Assembly (NCBI GenBank): GCA_958510825.1
Contig: OY294044.1
Location: 83,250,895-83,314,894, forward strand
Origin: Brachypterus glaber
Lineage: Eukaryota; Arthropoda; Insecta; Coleoptera; Kateretidae
DNA length: 64,000 nt
Reading direction: 5' to 3'
Part shown: positions 46,009 through 56,350 of the stretch, piece by piece
Position numbering within the stretch: the stretch's first letter is position 1
How the letters are laid out: each line of letters begins with the position of its first letter
Program-made: the position numbers and the translations under genes
Notes under the pieces: model-generated
Database searches by the model: none
Seen by the model: only the letters and a program-made list of their open reading frames with translations
Told to the model about the DNA's origin: nothing

Positions 46009-47473
46009 TGTAAACATTCTTTCGTACTGCTTGCTATTTTTATGTTCCTAAATTAATAAAAAAAATAAAAATAGGCTACGACACCCAGTGTGGTTTATGC
46101 CACAGTTCGGAGAGCACCTGGGGGGGGGAACTTAATCTCTCTATTTTGTGAGTTGTTTGGTACACACTACAAATATGAATAAAAAATAATTATTTATAGG
46201 TTTTCCGGTTAAGGGCGCCAACAAGTCCAAGCTAAATTTATTTAAATTAAGCTTTTATGTAAAATATTGTTCGGACTTGGTTTTAGATGTTAATTATTTA
46301 TATTATAAAAACCTGAAAATAATTAATTATATTGAAAGGCAAAATTGAGATAGAGATCTTTTAATTAAAAAATAAAAAATCATATTCATTATAAATATTT
46401 CCTCGACTATAATATTTCTGTACATTTACACAATAAATTGATTATAGTGACATATTGTCACACCGCGTTACTAGTAACCTGGTTTACAAAAGAGTTTGTA
46501 AAATTTATGTTATCAAAATAGCTATTACACCTCAGAGGGAGATGTATAAAACATTATTAAAGAAACTTTATAGGTAATAAAAAATGTCATGATCATGTCC
46601 TTTATTAGAAGTGGTACTTAGCTGGTTTCTTCCAGATGTGGATGACGTGTAGGTGGTCGGAAAGGTACAGGAACATTACTTCAGTGCATAAACCTGCGTA
46701 GGGTCCTCTGGATAGCTGCATGAAGCTATGCGAACAACACAAGACTCTATAGTTCTAGATTACTCCAGAAAAACAAACAGGAACTAGAGATGTTGGTTAA
46801 CAACTTCCAGGATGAGGCCCAGACGGAGATTCTTAGACGAAGAAGGTCCGACCATAAACGAATAAAGGTGAAGGGAAGATAGGGAGAAAGAGCTCTATAG
46901 AAATAGAGAAAATACAAATTAGAATTTTATAAAAGTTAGGTTATAAAAAGTATAATTTACGTAAAAATAAACTGAAAGCTTACCCAGTTTGGTAACTGAA
47001 GCCCTTAGATAATATTTAGTATTGATTTGATCTTCTAAACGAAAACTAAAACAAGGAAAAATGAAAATTAAAAATATGTCTCATGTGACTCGTAAACACA
47101 CGAAGTAGAAATCTGTTTTACTCACCATCGAGAATGAATTGATGAAGATATTTATCGGAGAATATCCACAACACTTAGTGCTTAATGTTTGTTAACATAT
47201 TTAACTAAAATTATAATGGATGGTTCCATTAAAATTAGATTATTCACGAAGAATCACAAAAGGCTGACATGCCCGTAAGTATAGATAGTAACCCGTGTTG
47301 CCAACCAACAAAAATCAATATTCCTACCGAAAAATTAAAAATAGGTTATGCAACCAATAAAACAGGTTTTGGTATCCTTAGTTGCCTAACTTAAGTAAAT
47401 AAATTAATTCAATAAATCGATAAAATACCTTTGCAATGAGTAAAAAGAACGAGAGGTCTTTTTAATCGTTACA
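46009..47473 (-). repeat. 3' LTR of the retrotransposon
   Basis: On the plus strand it runs from TGTAAACATTCTTTCG to AATCGTTACA, so it has TG...CA ends with the short inverted terminus TGTAA/TTACA. It aligns to the other LTR at a constant offset of 8877 with no mismatch in any line I compared. Confidence 0.95.
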
Positions 47474-47486
47474 AATTCCCCCCTAT
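47474..47486 (-). promoter_or_regulatory. Polypurine tract
   Basis: The minus strand reads ATAGGGGGGAATT directly before the 3' LTR (TGTAACG). A purine-rich run abutting the LTR is the usual primer for plus-strand DNA synthesis. Confidence 0.75.
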
Positions 47487-48755
47487 GTAGGTAAGAAAAA
47501 ATTTTTTTTTTTTTTTAGAAGACAAGAAAAAAAAAATTTTTTCCAAAAAGGGAACGTCGAGAAAATCGAAGAAAACAAGGAAAAGAAAAAAAAAAATAAA
47601 CCAATTGTAAAGACTAACATCCTCATCCTTAAAAAAAAATCTCTAATCAAAAAATTCTTAACCACCTAATTAATGGCCCTCGTATACACAATGCCCTCGT
47701 ATATACAATGTCATATAACTAAATAAATAGTTAAATTATAAGAAAAGAATTTTAATTAGAAAACTCAATCTCTAAAAAAAAATATATAGTCAAATTCAAT
47801 ACACACTCGTGTCTCGAGCAGTTTTATTACATGGCAGCTTCTTTCTCAGCTAAATAATGTATGTATAGGGTACCTTCATGTAATACTAATACTAAAGAAT
47901 GTATTAAACTTAAGCTATGCAACGATATATTCTTTTCATTGAATGGATCGCTCGAAAAAACTAATATCTACAAAGTCAAATCCGGATTTTATATTTTATA
48001 AATATATACTACTTATATATATTTATAAATGAGTCATGTTAGGGACAATATACAAGCTATAGCTGATTATGGCTGTATTAAGCTATCATAAGTTTTTTTA
48101 ACAGTACAGGGAAAGGAAATAGTTTAATTTTTTTTTTTTTTCTAGTCTAACATATTTTGTTCAAACAATAAGGTGGTCATTTTCGCAAACCCAGCGCCTA
48201 TCTTTAGGGTCAAAATTTGGTAAGGTCAAAATCGGGTAAAAGGTCAAAATCGGTAAAAGGTCTAAATCGGTAAAAGGTCTAAATCGGAAAAAGGTCTTTA
48301 TTGTTTAAATATTATTGTTAGGCAAGGACAAAACAAATGTAAGAAATTTTTAAATCAAAGGCATGTAAAAAATTTCCTACAGAATGTACAAAATTTCAAG
48401 GTAAATTTAGGTAATTTTTTTCAAATAATTTATTACCGGGGTAAAATTATATTAGGGATTGATTAAACAGTGTTCAACCAAAGTTAATCAGATAAAAAAT
48501 CTAAGAAACAGATAAAAATAAAAGTTTAAAACTTTATTTGAGGTAATCCATTTAATGGGTAGGGTAAGATTTTATTTTAATATGCGCATATTAAGGTAAG
48601 AAAGGTAGTCGAGTTTATACTCTAAAGATATTATTTTCTTTTGGGGGAAAAATTTAGATAGTTTTCAAAAGGTATTTTTTTTTCTTTTGAATAAGGTAAG
48701 GTAAGGTAATTGAGGTAATATTAAAAAAAAAAAAAAAAAAAAAATTCTATGGAAT
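47487..48755 (-). other. Long non-coding region between pol and 3' LTR
   Basis: About 1.27 kb with no frame of an envelope or other protein. It holds A/T homopolymers (a plus-strand A run at about 48723-48743) and a short tandem array of AGGTCAAAATCGGTAAA-like units at 48208-48300. Confidence 0.7.
48208..48300. repeat. Short tandem array, AAATCGGTAAAAGGTC units
   Basis: Five or so units of about 17 bases (GGTCAAAATCGGTAAAA, GGTCTAAATCGGTAAAA) lie in the non-coding tail of the retrotransposon. Confidence 0.8.
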
Positions 48756-51700
48756 TTAATCAATAGGGGTATTGTCAATATCAGGGATGTATTCTACGTA
48801 TTGTTTCATATCTCTGACATGGTAATTTCCTACAGTATTTGAAGTAACATTTTTTAATTCATACACTGTTCTAGAAACTTTCTTGGTTATTCTACATAAC
48901 ACATACTTTGGACAAAGTTTTGAAGAAATATTTTTTGAGGCATCAGATAAAATACGATTTCGTTTCCAAACAAGGTCATTAACTTTGAATTCTACATCCC
49001 GTTTTCTAAGATTATATTGTTTGGAATATTTTTCATATGCCAAAGAAAGTTTTTTCTGGACAACTTTAAATAATTCTTTTAGTTTATCCATTTCTTCGCC
49101 ATATTTTTTCCTAGATAAATCAGTCGGATTAAAATCTTGAGATACCTCAAAAGTTTTATAAAAGTCCCCTGAGATTGGGATTTTTCTGCCAAATACCAAG
49201 TGAGAAGGGGTGAAATTGGTAATTTGGTGAACACTATTATTTAAAGCAAATGTTATACGTACAATCTCTTTGTCCCAACTTTTATGATTGGATCCTACAA
49301 AACTTCTAATGCAAGTGCCAATTGTTTTATTTACGCGTTCTACCTGGTTATTTTCTGGGTAGTAACGGGGTAAAAAAAAAATTCTGGTTTTATATTTTTT
49401 AGCTAAATTTCTGAATTCATTACAGGTAAAGGTAGTACCGTTATCGCAAATAATAGTTGAAGGACAACCAAACATTAAAAATACATTGTTTTCTAGGAAT
49501 TTTGCAACACTATTACCAGTAGCATTACGCAATGGTTTTGTTAAAACAAATTTTGAAAAATAATCAGATATTACTAGAAGATATTTATGTCCTTGAGAAC
49601 TGGTTACATATGGTCCACATAAATCTATGCAAATTGTTTCAAATGGGAACTCTATTTTCTTTTGTTGTCCCATCTTGCCAAATTTAGTGTAGTTAGGCAT
49701 CTTTTGTGACTGACAAGTTTCACAAGCTTTGACAAATTTAAGTATCAGTTTTCTCATTTTTGGCCAATAAAATTCCTCTACAACTCTATTATATGTTTTA
49801 TAAAAACCAAAATGTCCAGCCAATGGAGTTGAGTGACAAAAATTTAAGACATTATCTCTTTGCGCTAAAGGTACTAATAATTTCCATTCAGAAATATTAG
49901 CGGGTAAAATTGTATTTTTTGAAACGAATTTATAAATTAAGTTATTTTCACCTATCATAAATAGTTGATATTTCTCAGGATTTTGCTTAATTTTTTCTCT
50001 AAGATTAATATACCAAGTGTCTAAATTATCTTCATTAATTTTTAATGAGTTTATATTATCGACAGCATCGACATGAAACAATACGTTTTTATCAAGACAT
50101 TTTGTCTCTGGGGAAATTTTATTTTCCACATTACAAGGTTTAAGTCTATTTATTTTATAGGAACTAGATAATTTCAGGAATTTTTGTTCAAAATTATCAG
50201 AAGTTATATTTTCAATGTCACTTTCTGACGCAGTTATAAGCTCATTGGTAACAAAAGCACTTTTAATGCCTGCGAAATCTGGATTTTCACAAATATAAGG
50301 AAATGCATTTTGCAAAGGCTCTTCGTTAACCAAGGGTTTATTAGATGTGATCTCATTTAAATTTTTATCAGGATGTTTCACATTAGCAACGTTTTTGTTA
50401 TTTTTATTAGATAAAACTTCAATGAACTGATCGGATTTTTTGCTTTCAGCATTATTAGTACGTGTAAGGCTATCGGGTAAAATATTTAAATGACCGGGCC
50501 TGTGCACAACTTCAAAGTTATGTTGCCTAAGCTTCATAGCCCATCTACAAAGTCTACCTACTGGATCCTTCATGTTATTAATCCATAACAAACTTTTATG
50601 ATCCGTGATAACTTGAATAGGGTAAGGACAAGCTTCAATATATCCCCTAAATGTTTCAAAACCAAAAATTATTGCACAAAGTTCTTTTTCGGTTGTAGTA
50701 TATACACGCCTTTCTCTATCAGAAAGACTTCGACTAGCGTAGCATATTACTTTATCAACGCCCTCTTGCTTTTGTAAAAGACATGAAGCTACGGCTATGT
50801 CCGAGCTGTCGGATTGAATAATAAAGCTAAGGTTAAAATCTGGTGTAACTAAAACCGGAGCTGTTACTAAACATTCCTTTAACTTTTCAAAGGCGGCTTT
50901 GCCTTTTTCAGTCATAGTTATTTTTTGTCCTTTTTTATGTCCTTTAATAAGATCATTTAAGGGAGATATTAAACCTGAAAAGTCTTTGACAAAACGTCGA
51001 TAATATGAAGTTAATCCTACAAAACGTTTAATTTCTGTGAAGGTACGAGGTAAAGGATAGTTAAGCATAGCTGTAATCTTGCTGGGATCACAACGTAGAC
51101 CTTCAGAATCAAGAATGAAACCGAGATAGTTAAGTTTATTTCTAAAGAAACAACATTTATTTAAATTAATAGTTAAATTTGCATCTCTTAATCTTTCAAG
51201 AACTGTTTTTAATAACTCAATATGTTGCTCAAAAGTTTCAGACACGATTATTATATCGTCTAGGTATACAAAAATATAGGGCTCTAGAGCACTTCCAAAG
51301 ATCTTGTCCATTAAAGATTGCATCGTTTGCGCTGCATTTGAGAGCCCAAATGGGAGAACCTTGAACCTAAATTGACCACGGCCAGGGACAGTAAAAGCAC
51401 ATTTATCCATGGAATGTTCATCCAGGGCTATTTGCCAAAAAGCCGACTTAAGGTCTATAGAGCTCATAAACTTGGGTTTTCTCTTTAGTGTTTTTAAAAT
51501 ACGATCAACATTCTGTAATGGATATCTATTAGGAATTGTAATCTTATTCAAATCTCTGCCATCAAAAACAAAACGATAATCGCCATTACGCTTTTTAATT
51601 AAAAAGACCCTAGAATTATAGGGTGATGTAGACGGTTCAACTACATCCATTTTTAACATTTTGTCTAATTCAGTATTTAAATGTTGCAGCATATAGGGTG

Positions 51701-52841
51701 AAAAGGGATACTGTCTAACTTTAAATGTAGGGCCATTGGTTTCAATGCTGTGCACATATTTATTAGTGCGCCCTAGGCGTTCATCTGTACCAGCTATCGC
51801 AGAAAATGATTCAATAACTTGTTCAGCAATTTGTCTTTCTTTAAAAGTTAATTTACTTAAACATTCTAAATTTTTATTTTCATCAGAATTCTCTGTTGAC
51901 TGTACTATGTTTTCTGCGTTGGCTGTACACACATTTACCATGTCGCTATTTACATTCCACTTTGAGTTACTATAATTAACATTAATATGAAATAATCTGT
52001 GGAAATCTGCACCCAAAATAACGTCATGGCTAATGTTAGGAACCAAAAGAAATTGAAATACTTTACATTGACCATCTATTTTAAGGGGTAAATATACATA
52101 ACCTAAAATACTTTGCTTTGAGCCATCTGCTGTAACAACAAATTTATTAGGCATTTTATGCAACTTAATTTTAAATTTATTTATAATTTTTAAGCAATTT
52201 TTGCCTAAAATACTTGAATTAGAACCGCTATCTAAAAGTGCTTGATAATTATCAGAGAAAATTGAGATATTTATGTAAGGGCGATTATCTCTAGGGACAT
52301 CTACTAAAATTGGCAGAGATTCGATAGGATTATTTTTAAAAAAATCTTTTACATTTTTTAACCAATTTAACCACTCATCTGAGTTACGTTTAATAATAAA
52401 GTTTTCTTTATTTAGAAAGGTATTTTTCTTTTGAGATACATTTTGAGATATTTTATTGAAATTTTGAGATAAATTTTGAGATAAAGATTTTTTGAAATCT
52501 TGAGATAAGGTATTCTTCTGAGATAAAAAACCACTAGGATTTTGAGATGTTTCCTTGTAATATGGAAGATAATTTTTATTTTCATGAGATAAGCTAAGAT
52601 TATTAGAATTTTTCTCATTTTTAAGATATTCTTCTTCTTTTTGAGAAGAAAGGGGAAGTGTTTCATTTTCAAGATAGGTTTTCTGCTTATTTTCAGAAAA
52701 AAGATAATTTTTATTTTCAGGGAAATTTGAATTTTTATTTTTATAAAAATCAAGGGAATGTTCAAAATTAGGGGCTTGTTTTGATTTCTGTTCTTTATTA
52801 CTAAAAATCACCCGTTCTAGTTTTTTGAACATTTGGGACAT
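48756..52841 (-). CDS. pol: Pol polyprotein: protease, reverse transcriptase, RNase H, integrase
   Basis: An uninterrupted 1361-codon frame in -1 relative to gag. Residues 1-150 are a low-complexity Asn/Lys/Ser/Gln stretch with repeated LSQ and NKNYL words. The retropepsin has the active site LLDSGSNSS (204-206, DSG not DTG) and VILGADF (274-280). The reverse transcriptase spans about 385-560, with SIDLKSAF (D463), LPFGLSNA and YLDDII (526-529). RNase H has D678, TEKEL (718-721), TDHKSLLW (D747) and PDSLTR. The integrase has an HHCC zinc finger (H1003, H1010, C1040, C1043) and the DDE residues D1073, D1133 and E1168. A C-terminal PKYVLCRITKKV segment fits the GPY/F-like region. Pol is probably made only as a Gag-Pol fusion by frameshifting; the first Met at 52841 need not be used. 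All catalytic motifs are intact. Confidence 0.95.
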   Translation of the reverse strand: MSQMFKKLERVIFSNKEQKSKQAPNFEHSLDFYKNKNSNFPENKNYLFSENKQKTYLENETLPLSSQKEEEYLKNEKNSNNLSLSHENKNYLPYYKETSQNPSGFLSQKNTLSQDFKKSLSQNLSQNFNKISQNVSQKKNTFLNKENFIIKRNSDEWLNWLKNVKDFFKNNPIESLPILVDVPRDNRPYINISIFSDNYQALLDSGSNSSILGKNCLKIINKFKIKLHKMPNKFVVTADGSKQSILGYVYLPLKIDGQCKVFQFLLVPNISHDVILGADFHRLFHINVNYSNSKWNVNSDMVNVCTANAENIVQSTENSDENKNLECLSKLTFKERQIAEQVIESFSAIAGTDERLGRTNKYVHSIETNGPTFKVRQYPFSPYMLQHLNTELDKMLKMDVVEPSTSPYNSRVFLIKKRNGDYRFVFDGRDLNKITIPNRYPLQNVDRILKTLKRKPKFMSSIDLKSAFWQIALDEHSMDKCAFTVPGRGQFRFKVLPFGLSNAAQTMQSLMDKIFGSALEPYIFVYLDDIIIVSETFEQHIELLKTVLERLRDANLTINLNKCCFFRNKLNYLGFILDSEGLRCDPSKITAMLNYPLPRTFTEIKRFVGLTSYYRRFVKDFSGLISPLNDLIKGHKKGQKITMTEKGKAAFEKLKECLVTAPVLVTPDFNLSFIIQSDSSDIAVASCLLQKQEGVDKVICYASRSLSDRERRVYTTTEKELCAIIFGFETFRGYIEACPYPIQVITDHKSLLWINNMKDPVGRLCRWAMKLRQHNFEVVHRPGHLNILPDSLTRTNNAESKKSDQFIEVLSNKNNKNVANVKHPDKNLNEITSNKPLVNEEPLQNAFPYICENPDFAGIKSAFVTNELITASESDIENITSDNFEQKFLKLSSSYKINRLKPCNVENKISPETKCLDKNVLFHVDAVDNINSLKINEDNLDTWYINLREKIKQNPEKYQLFMIGENNLIYKFVSKNTILPANISEWKLLVPLAQRDNVLNFCHSTPLAGHFGFYKTYNRVVEEFYWPKMRKLILKFVKACETCQSQKMPNYTKFGKMGQQKKIEFPFETICIDLCGPYVTSSQGHKYLLVISDYFSKFVLTKPLRNATGNSVAKFLENNVFLMFGCPSTIICDNGTTFTCNEFRNLAKKYKTRIFFLPRYYPENNQVERVNKTIGTCIRSFVGSNHKSWDKEIVRITFALNNSVHQITNFTPSHLVFGRKIPISGDFYKTFEVSQDFNPTDLSRKKYGEEMDKLKELFKVVQKKLSLAYEKYSKQYNLRKRDVEFKVNDLVWKRNRILSDASKNISSKLCPKYVLCRITKKVSRTVYELKNVTSNTVGNYHVRDMKQYVEYIPDIDNTPID

Positions 52842-54121
52842 GTGGGTTTTGTAAAGTCAGGCTTACCACATCCCATACAAAATTTCTTACGCTCTTTTTT
52901 GCATGACGGATAAGCATGACCTTTTATTCCACAGTTCCAACAAATTATTCTATAATTTGTTTGAATTTGCTTGGGTGCGGGAGAAGAAACTTGACAAACA
53001 TTGTGTGTATTTTGACAACTTACACAGATATTATGGTTGGACTTAACATTTGACGGTTTTTCAATACACGATAACTCAGGTTCGGGAATATCTTTATTTT
53101 GGGCTGTTGGACTTTTTATGCAGAGATAGGCTTCATTGATACGTCGGCAAAGTTCTGAAAGTTGAGTTATACTTTTAACTTCTATAATAGATAGTTGCCT
53201 GACATAGTAGGGTTGTAAATTACTTCTGATATAATTTAGTTTATCAGATTCGGATAGATTATTCGATAACTTGTCAAAAAGTGACAACATAACAGCTATA
53301 AAAATATTTACAGGTTCATTTTTACCCTGCTTTCTGTTTTTAATCTGGTCGAGTAATCTACTTTCGTAATTTAAAGGGAGAAAATCTCTTTTTAGTAACA
53401 CAACTATGTCTTGCCAACAAGATACTGAACTTTTAATACTTCTATACCAATAGAGGGCGCTGTTAGTAAAAAGCTCAACAGACGAATTATAAAGTTCACT
53501 ATCAGGTATTTTCCTAGATAAACAAATTTCGTTCAGTCTTTGTAAAAAATTGTGAACACTGGTATTTTCACCATCAAATGTAATTCCTAATTTATGAATA
53601 TTATATGATTTAGTATTTTGACTACTACAGGCGTGATTACATGAAGTATTATTGAATTGAGAGGTATTTAGTGACTGATCAGGCATATCAAAAGTAGAAA
53701 CATTTATACTTTGAGATTTTCTATGTAAATCAGCACTTAAGCTAATTAAATCATTCAGTTTATCTACTCGATATTCCTCTTGTTCAGGTTTATCTGCCTC
53801 CGTCATCATTCTTTTGACACGGTCAGTATAATGACGAAGTTTAGTGAATATACGTTTGAATTGAGAATCCGACATGTCTCCTTCAAATTCTGAAATCATT
53901 TCAGAAATCTTGTCCACTGCTTTGGAAATAATTACTTTTTCTTTTTCAAAATCAAATTCGTGATCCAAAATATTTTTTGGGTCAAAAGTATCCATAAGCA
54001 TGGCCAACATTTCCTTTTTTTCAGTGACATTTTTCTTTTTTGAAGGGGGAACCTGCCTTATCCTCATTTCATATTCAACCTCTTCAAGAAGTAAATATTT
54101 TATTTTATAATACACCGCCAT
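52817..54121 (-). CDS. gag: Gag structural protein with zinc knuckle
   Basis: A 434-residue frame that starts at the first Met after the leader (MAVYYKIKYLL) and ends at UAG 52819-52817. The N-terminal half is helical and charged. The middle region around WYRSIKSSVSCWQDIV with LLKRDFLP and NRKQGKNEPVNIF matches the retrotransposon capsid domain pattern (Y-W-R, W-x-x-F/L, L-x-x-R-x-Q-x-x-x-E). The C-terminus carries one CCHC knuckle, CWNCGIKGHAYPSC (C394, C397, H402, C407). A second cluster, CMGCGKPDFTKPTCPKC (C415-C431), has four Cys and no His. It should form the particle and bind genomic RNA. Its last codons overlap pol by 25 bases. Confidence 0.92.
   Translation of the reverse strand: MAVYYKIKYLLLEEVEYEMRIRQVPPSKKKNVTEKKEMLAMLMDTFDPKNILDHEFDFEKEKVIISKAVDKISEMISEFEGDMSDSQFKRIFTKLRHYTDRVKRMMTEADKPEQEEYRVDKLNDLISLSADLHRKSQSINVSTFDMPDQSLNTSQFNNTSCNHACSSQNTKSYNIHKLGITFDGENTSVHNFLQRLNEICLSRKIPDSELYNSSVELFTNSALYWYRSIKSSVSCWQDIVVLLKRDFLPLNYESRLLDQIKNRKQGKNEPVNIFIAVMLSLFDKLSNNLSESDKLNYIRSNLQPYYVRQLSIIEVKSITQLSELCRRINEAYLCIKSPTAQNKDIPEPELSCIEKPSNVKSNHNICVSCQNTHNVCQVSSPAPKQIQTNYRIICWNCGIKGHAYPSCKKERKKFCMGCGKPDFTKPTCPKCSKN
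52820..52826 (-). promoter_or_regulatory. -1 ribosomal frameshift heptamer A_AAA_AAC
   Basis: In the gag frame the minus strand reads TCA AAA AAC TAG, which is exactly X_XXY_YYZ with the gag stop as the next codon. Slipping back one base reads AAA AAA CTA and enters pol. I did not model a downstream stimulatory structure. Confidence 0.88.
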
Positions 54122-54866
54122 TTTATTTAATTAGATACAAGCAAATTCAAAAAAAACAAAATTATTCAAGGAACTAAAAAAAAAAAAAAATTTTTTATAC
54201 CACCCTATTGTTCAACCAAAAAACAGACCTTTATTTTTAATTATGGAAGGAATATATTTTTTTTTTTGAAGAAACACAAAACTTTTTATTGAAAGAAAAC
54301 AAAAATGAAATTTCAAAAAATTAAAATTTTTGTACCACCCCAATGGTTAAGAAAAAAGAAAAAAGGATTTTTTCTTTAGGTTTAATTTTAGACCAAGGAA
54401 AAAATTAAGAAGTCAGATTTGAGTTCTCAAAGATTTATCAAGTTATTTTTTATAGAAAATGAAAAGAGAAAAAAGGGAAAAAAGGTGTTTTCCTTCCACA
54501 CTAATAAAAGCCTAATGTCAACAAGGGAGGAAAAATCAGGGAAATTTTGTTTCACGAATGAAAAATATATGCACACCACACCCAAATTTTCTTTTTAAGA
54601 ATTTCACTTAAAAATATTTTGAGAAAAGTTTTGTAAAAACTAAGTACCGAGATAATTAAAAATATTTTGTAATATTTTAAGAAAAATAAGTTATTATGTA
54701 AATAAACAGAAAATCTTTTTAAAGTTGAGGAAGAATTCAAAATCAAAATTTGTACTGTGTATCCAAAACTTGATTTTTTGTTATTATGCCTGGCTAGAGC
54801 CTGGAGAGATTTTTCAAAAAAAAGGGTAAATTTTACAATTTACAAGAAAATTCTAGACAAAAAACA
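54122..54866 (-). other. Untranslated leader of the retrotransposon
   Basis: 745 bases between the primer site and gag, A-rich and non-coding on the sense strand. It probably includes packaging signals, which cannot be recognised from sequence. Confidence 0.6.
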
Positions 54867-54880
54867 CACGTTGGGCGCCA
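54867..54880 (-). promoter_or_regulatory. Primer-binding site for tRNA-Lys
   Basis: The minus strand reads TGGCGCCCAACGTG, 5 bases inside the 5' LTR. It complements the 3' end of insect tRNA-Lys(CUU) as I remember it (CACGTTGGGCGCCA). It is a primer site and not a tRNA gene. Confidence 0.85.
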
Positions 54881-54885
54881 TTTTA

Positions 54886-56350
54886 TGTAAACATTCTTTC
54901 GTACTGCTTGCTATTTTTATGTTCCTAAATTAATAAAAAAAATAAAAATAGGCTACGACACCCAGTGTGGTTTATGCCACAGTTCGGAGAGCACCTGGGG
55001 GGGGGAACTTAATCTCTCTATTTTGTGAGTTGTTTGGTACACACTACAAATATGAATAAAAAATAATTATTTATAGGTTTTCCGGTTAAGGGCGCCAACA
55101 AGTCCAAGCTAAATTTATTTAAATTAAGCTTTTATGTAAAATATTGTTCGGACTTGGTTTTAGATGTTAATTATTTATATTATAAAAACCTGAAAATAAT
55201 TAATTATATTGAAAGGCAAAATTGAGATAGAGATCTTTTAATTAAAAAATAAAAAATCATATTCATTATAAATATTTCCTCGACTATAATATTTCTGTAC
55301 ATTTACACAATAAATTGATTATAGTGACATATTGTCACACCGCGTTACTAGTAACCTGGTTTACAAAAGAGTTTGTAAAATTTATGTTATCAAAATAGCT
55401 ATTACACCTCAGAGGGAGATGTATAAAACATTATTAAAGAAACTTTATAGGTAATAAAAAATGTCATGATCATGTCCTTTATTAGAAGTGGTACTTAGCT
55501 GGTTTCTTCCAGATGTGGATGACGTGTAGGTGGTCGGAAAGGTACAGGAACATTACTTCAGTGCATAAACCTGCGTAGGGTCCTCTGGATAGCTGCATGA
55601 AGCTATGCGAACAACACAAGACTCTATAGTTCTAGATTACTCCAGAAAAACAAACAGGAACTAGAGATGTTGGTTAACAACTTCCAGGATGAGGCCCAGA
55701 CGGAGATTCTTAGACGAAGAAGGTCCGACCATAAACGAATAAAGGTGAAGGGAAGATAGGGAGAAAGAGCTCTATAGAAATAGAGAAAATACAAATTAGA
55801 ATTTTATAAAAGTTAGGTTATAAAAAGTATAATTTACGTAAAAATAAACTGAAAGCTTACCCAGTTTGGTAACTGAAGCCCTTAGATAATATTTAGTATT
55901 GATTTGATCTTCTAAACGAAAACTAAAACAAGGAAAAATGAAAATTAAAAATATGTCTCATGTGACTCGTAAACACACGAAGTAGAAATCTGTTTTACTC
56001 ACCATCGAGAATGAATTGATGAAGATATTTATCGGAGAATATCCACAACACTTAGTGCTTAATGTTTGTTAACATATTTAACTAAAATTATAATGGATGG
56101 TTCCATTAAAATTAGATTATTCACGAAGAATCACAAAAGGCTGACATGCCCGTAAGTATAGATAGTAACCCGTGTTGCCAACCAACAAAAATCAATATTC
56201 CTACCGAAAAATTAAAAATAGGTTATGCAACCAATAAAACAGGTTTTGGTATCCTTAGTTGCCTAACTTAAGTAAATAAATTAATTCAATAAATCGATAA
56301 AATACCTTTGCAATGAGTAAAAAGAACGAGAGGTCTTTTTAATCGTTACA
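54886..56350 (-). repeat. 5' LTR of the retrotransposon
   Basis: Same 1465-bp sequence as the 3' LTR, from TGTAAACATTC to CGTTACA on the plus strand. It should hold the promoter and polyadenylation signals, but I could not place a TATA box with confidence. Confidence 0.95.

Larger units (their letters stand above)
46009..56350 (-). mobile_element. Complete Ty3/gypsy LTR retrotransposon, 10.3 kb
   Basis: It has two 1465-bp LTRs, a tRNA-Lys primer site, gag, pol with -1 frameshift, a 1.28-kb non-coding tail and a polypurine tract, all on the minus strand. No envelope-like frame is present. Pol order (protease, reverse transcriptase, RNase H, integrase) places it in Ty3/gypsy. The long LTRs and tRNA-Lys priming resemble the Osvaldo/Ulysses group (inference). 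LTR similarity and open frames indicate a recent insertion. Confidence 0.95.

Noticed and set aside
47483..47665. Possible envelope-like frame downstream of pol
   Set aside because: Low-complexity Phe/Lys-rich 60-codon frame in A/T homopolymers; no signal peptide, cleavage site or family motif.
54867..54880. Possible tRNA-Lys gene fragment
   Set aside because: Only the 3' 14 bases match, at the position expected for a primer-binding site.
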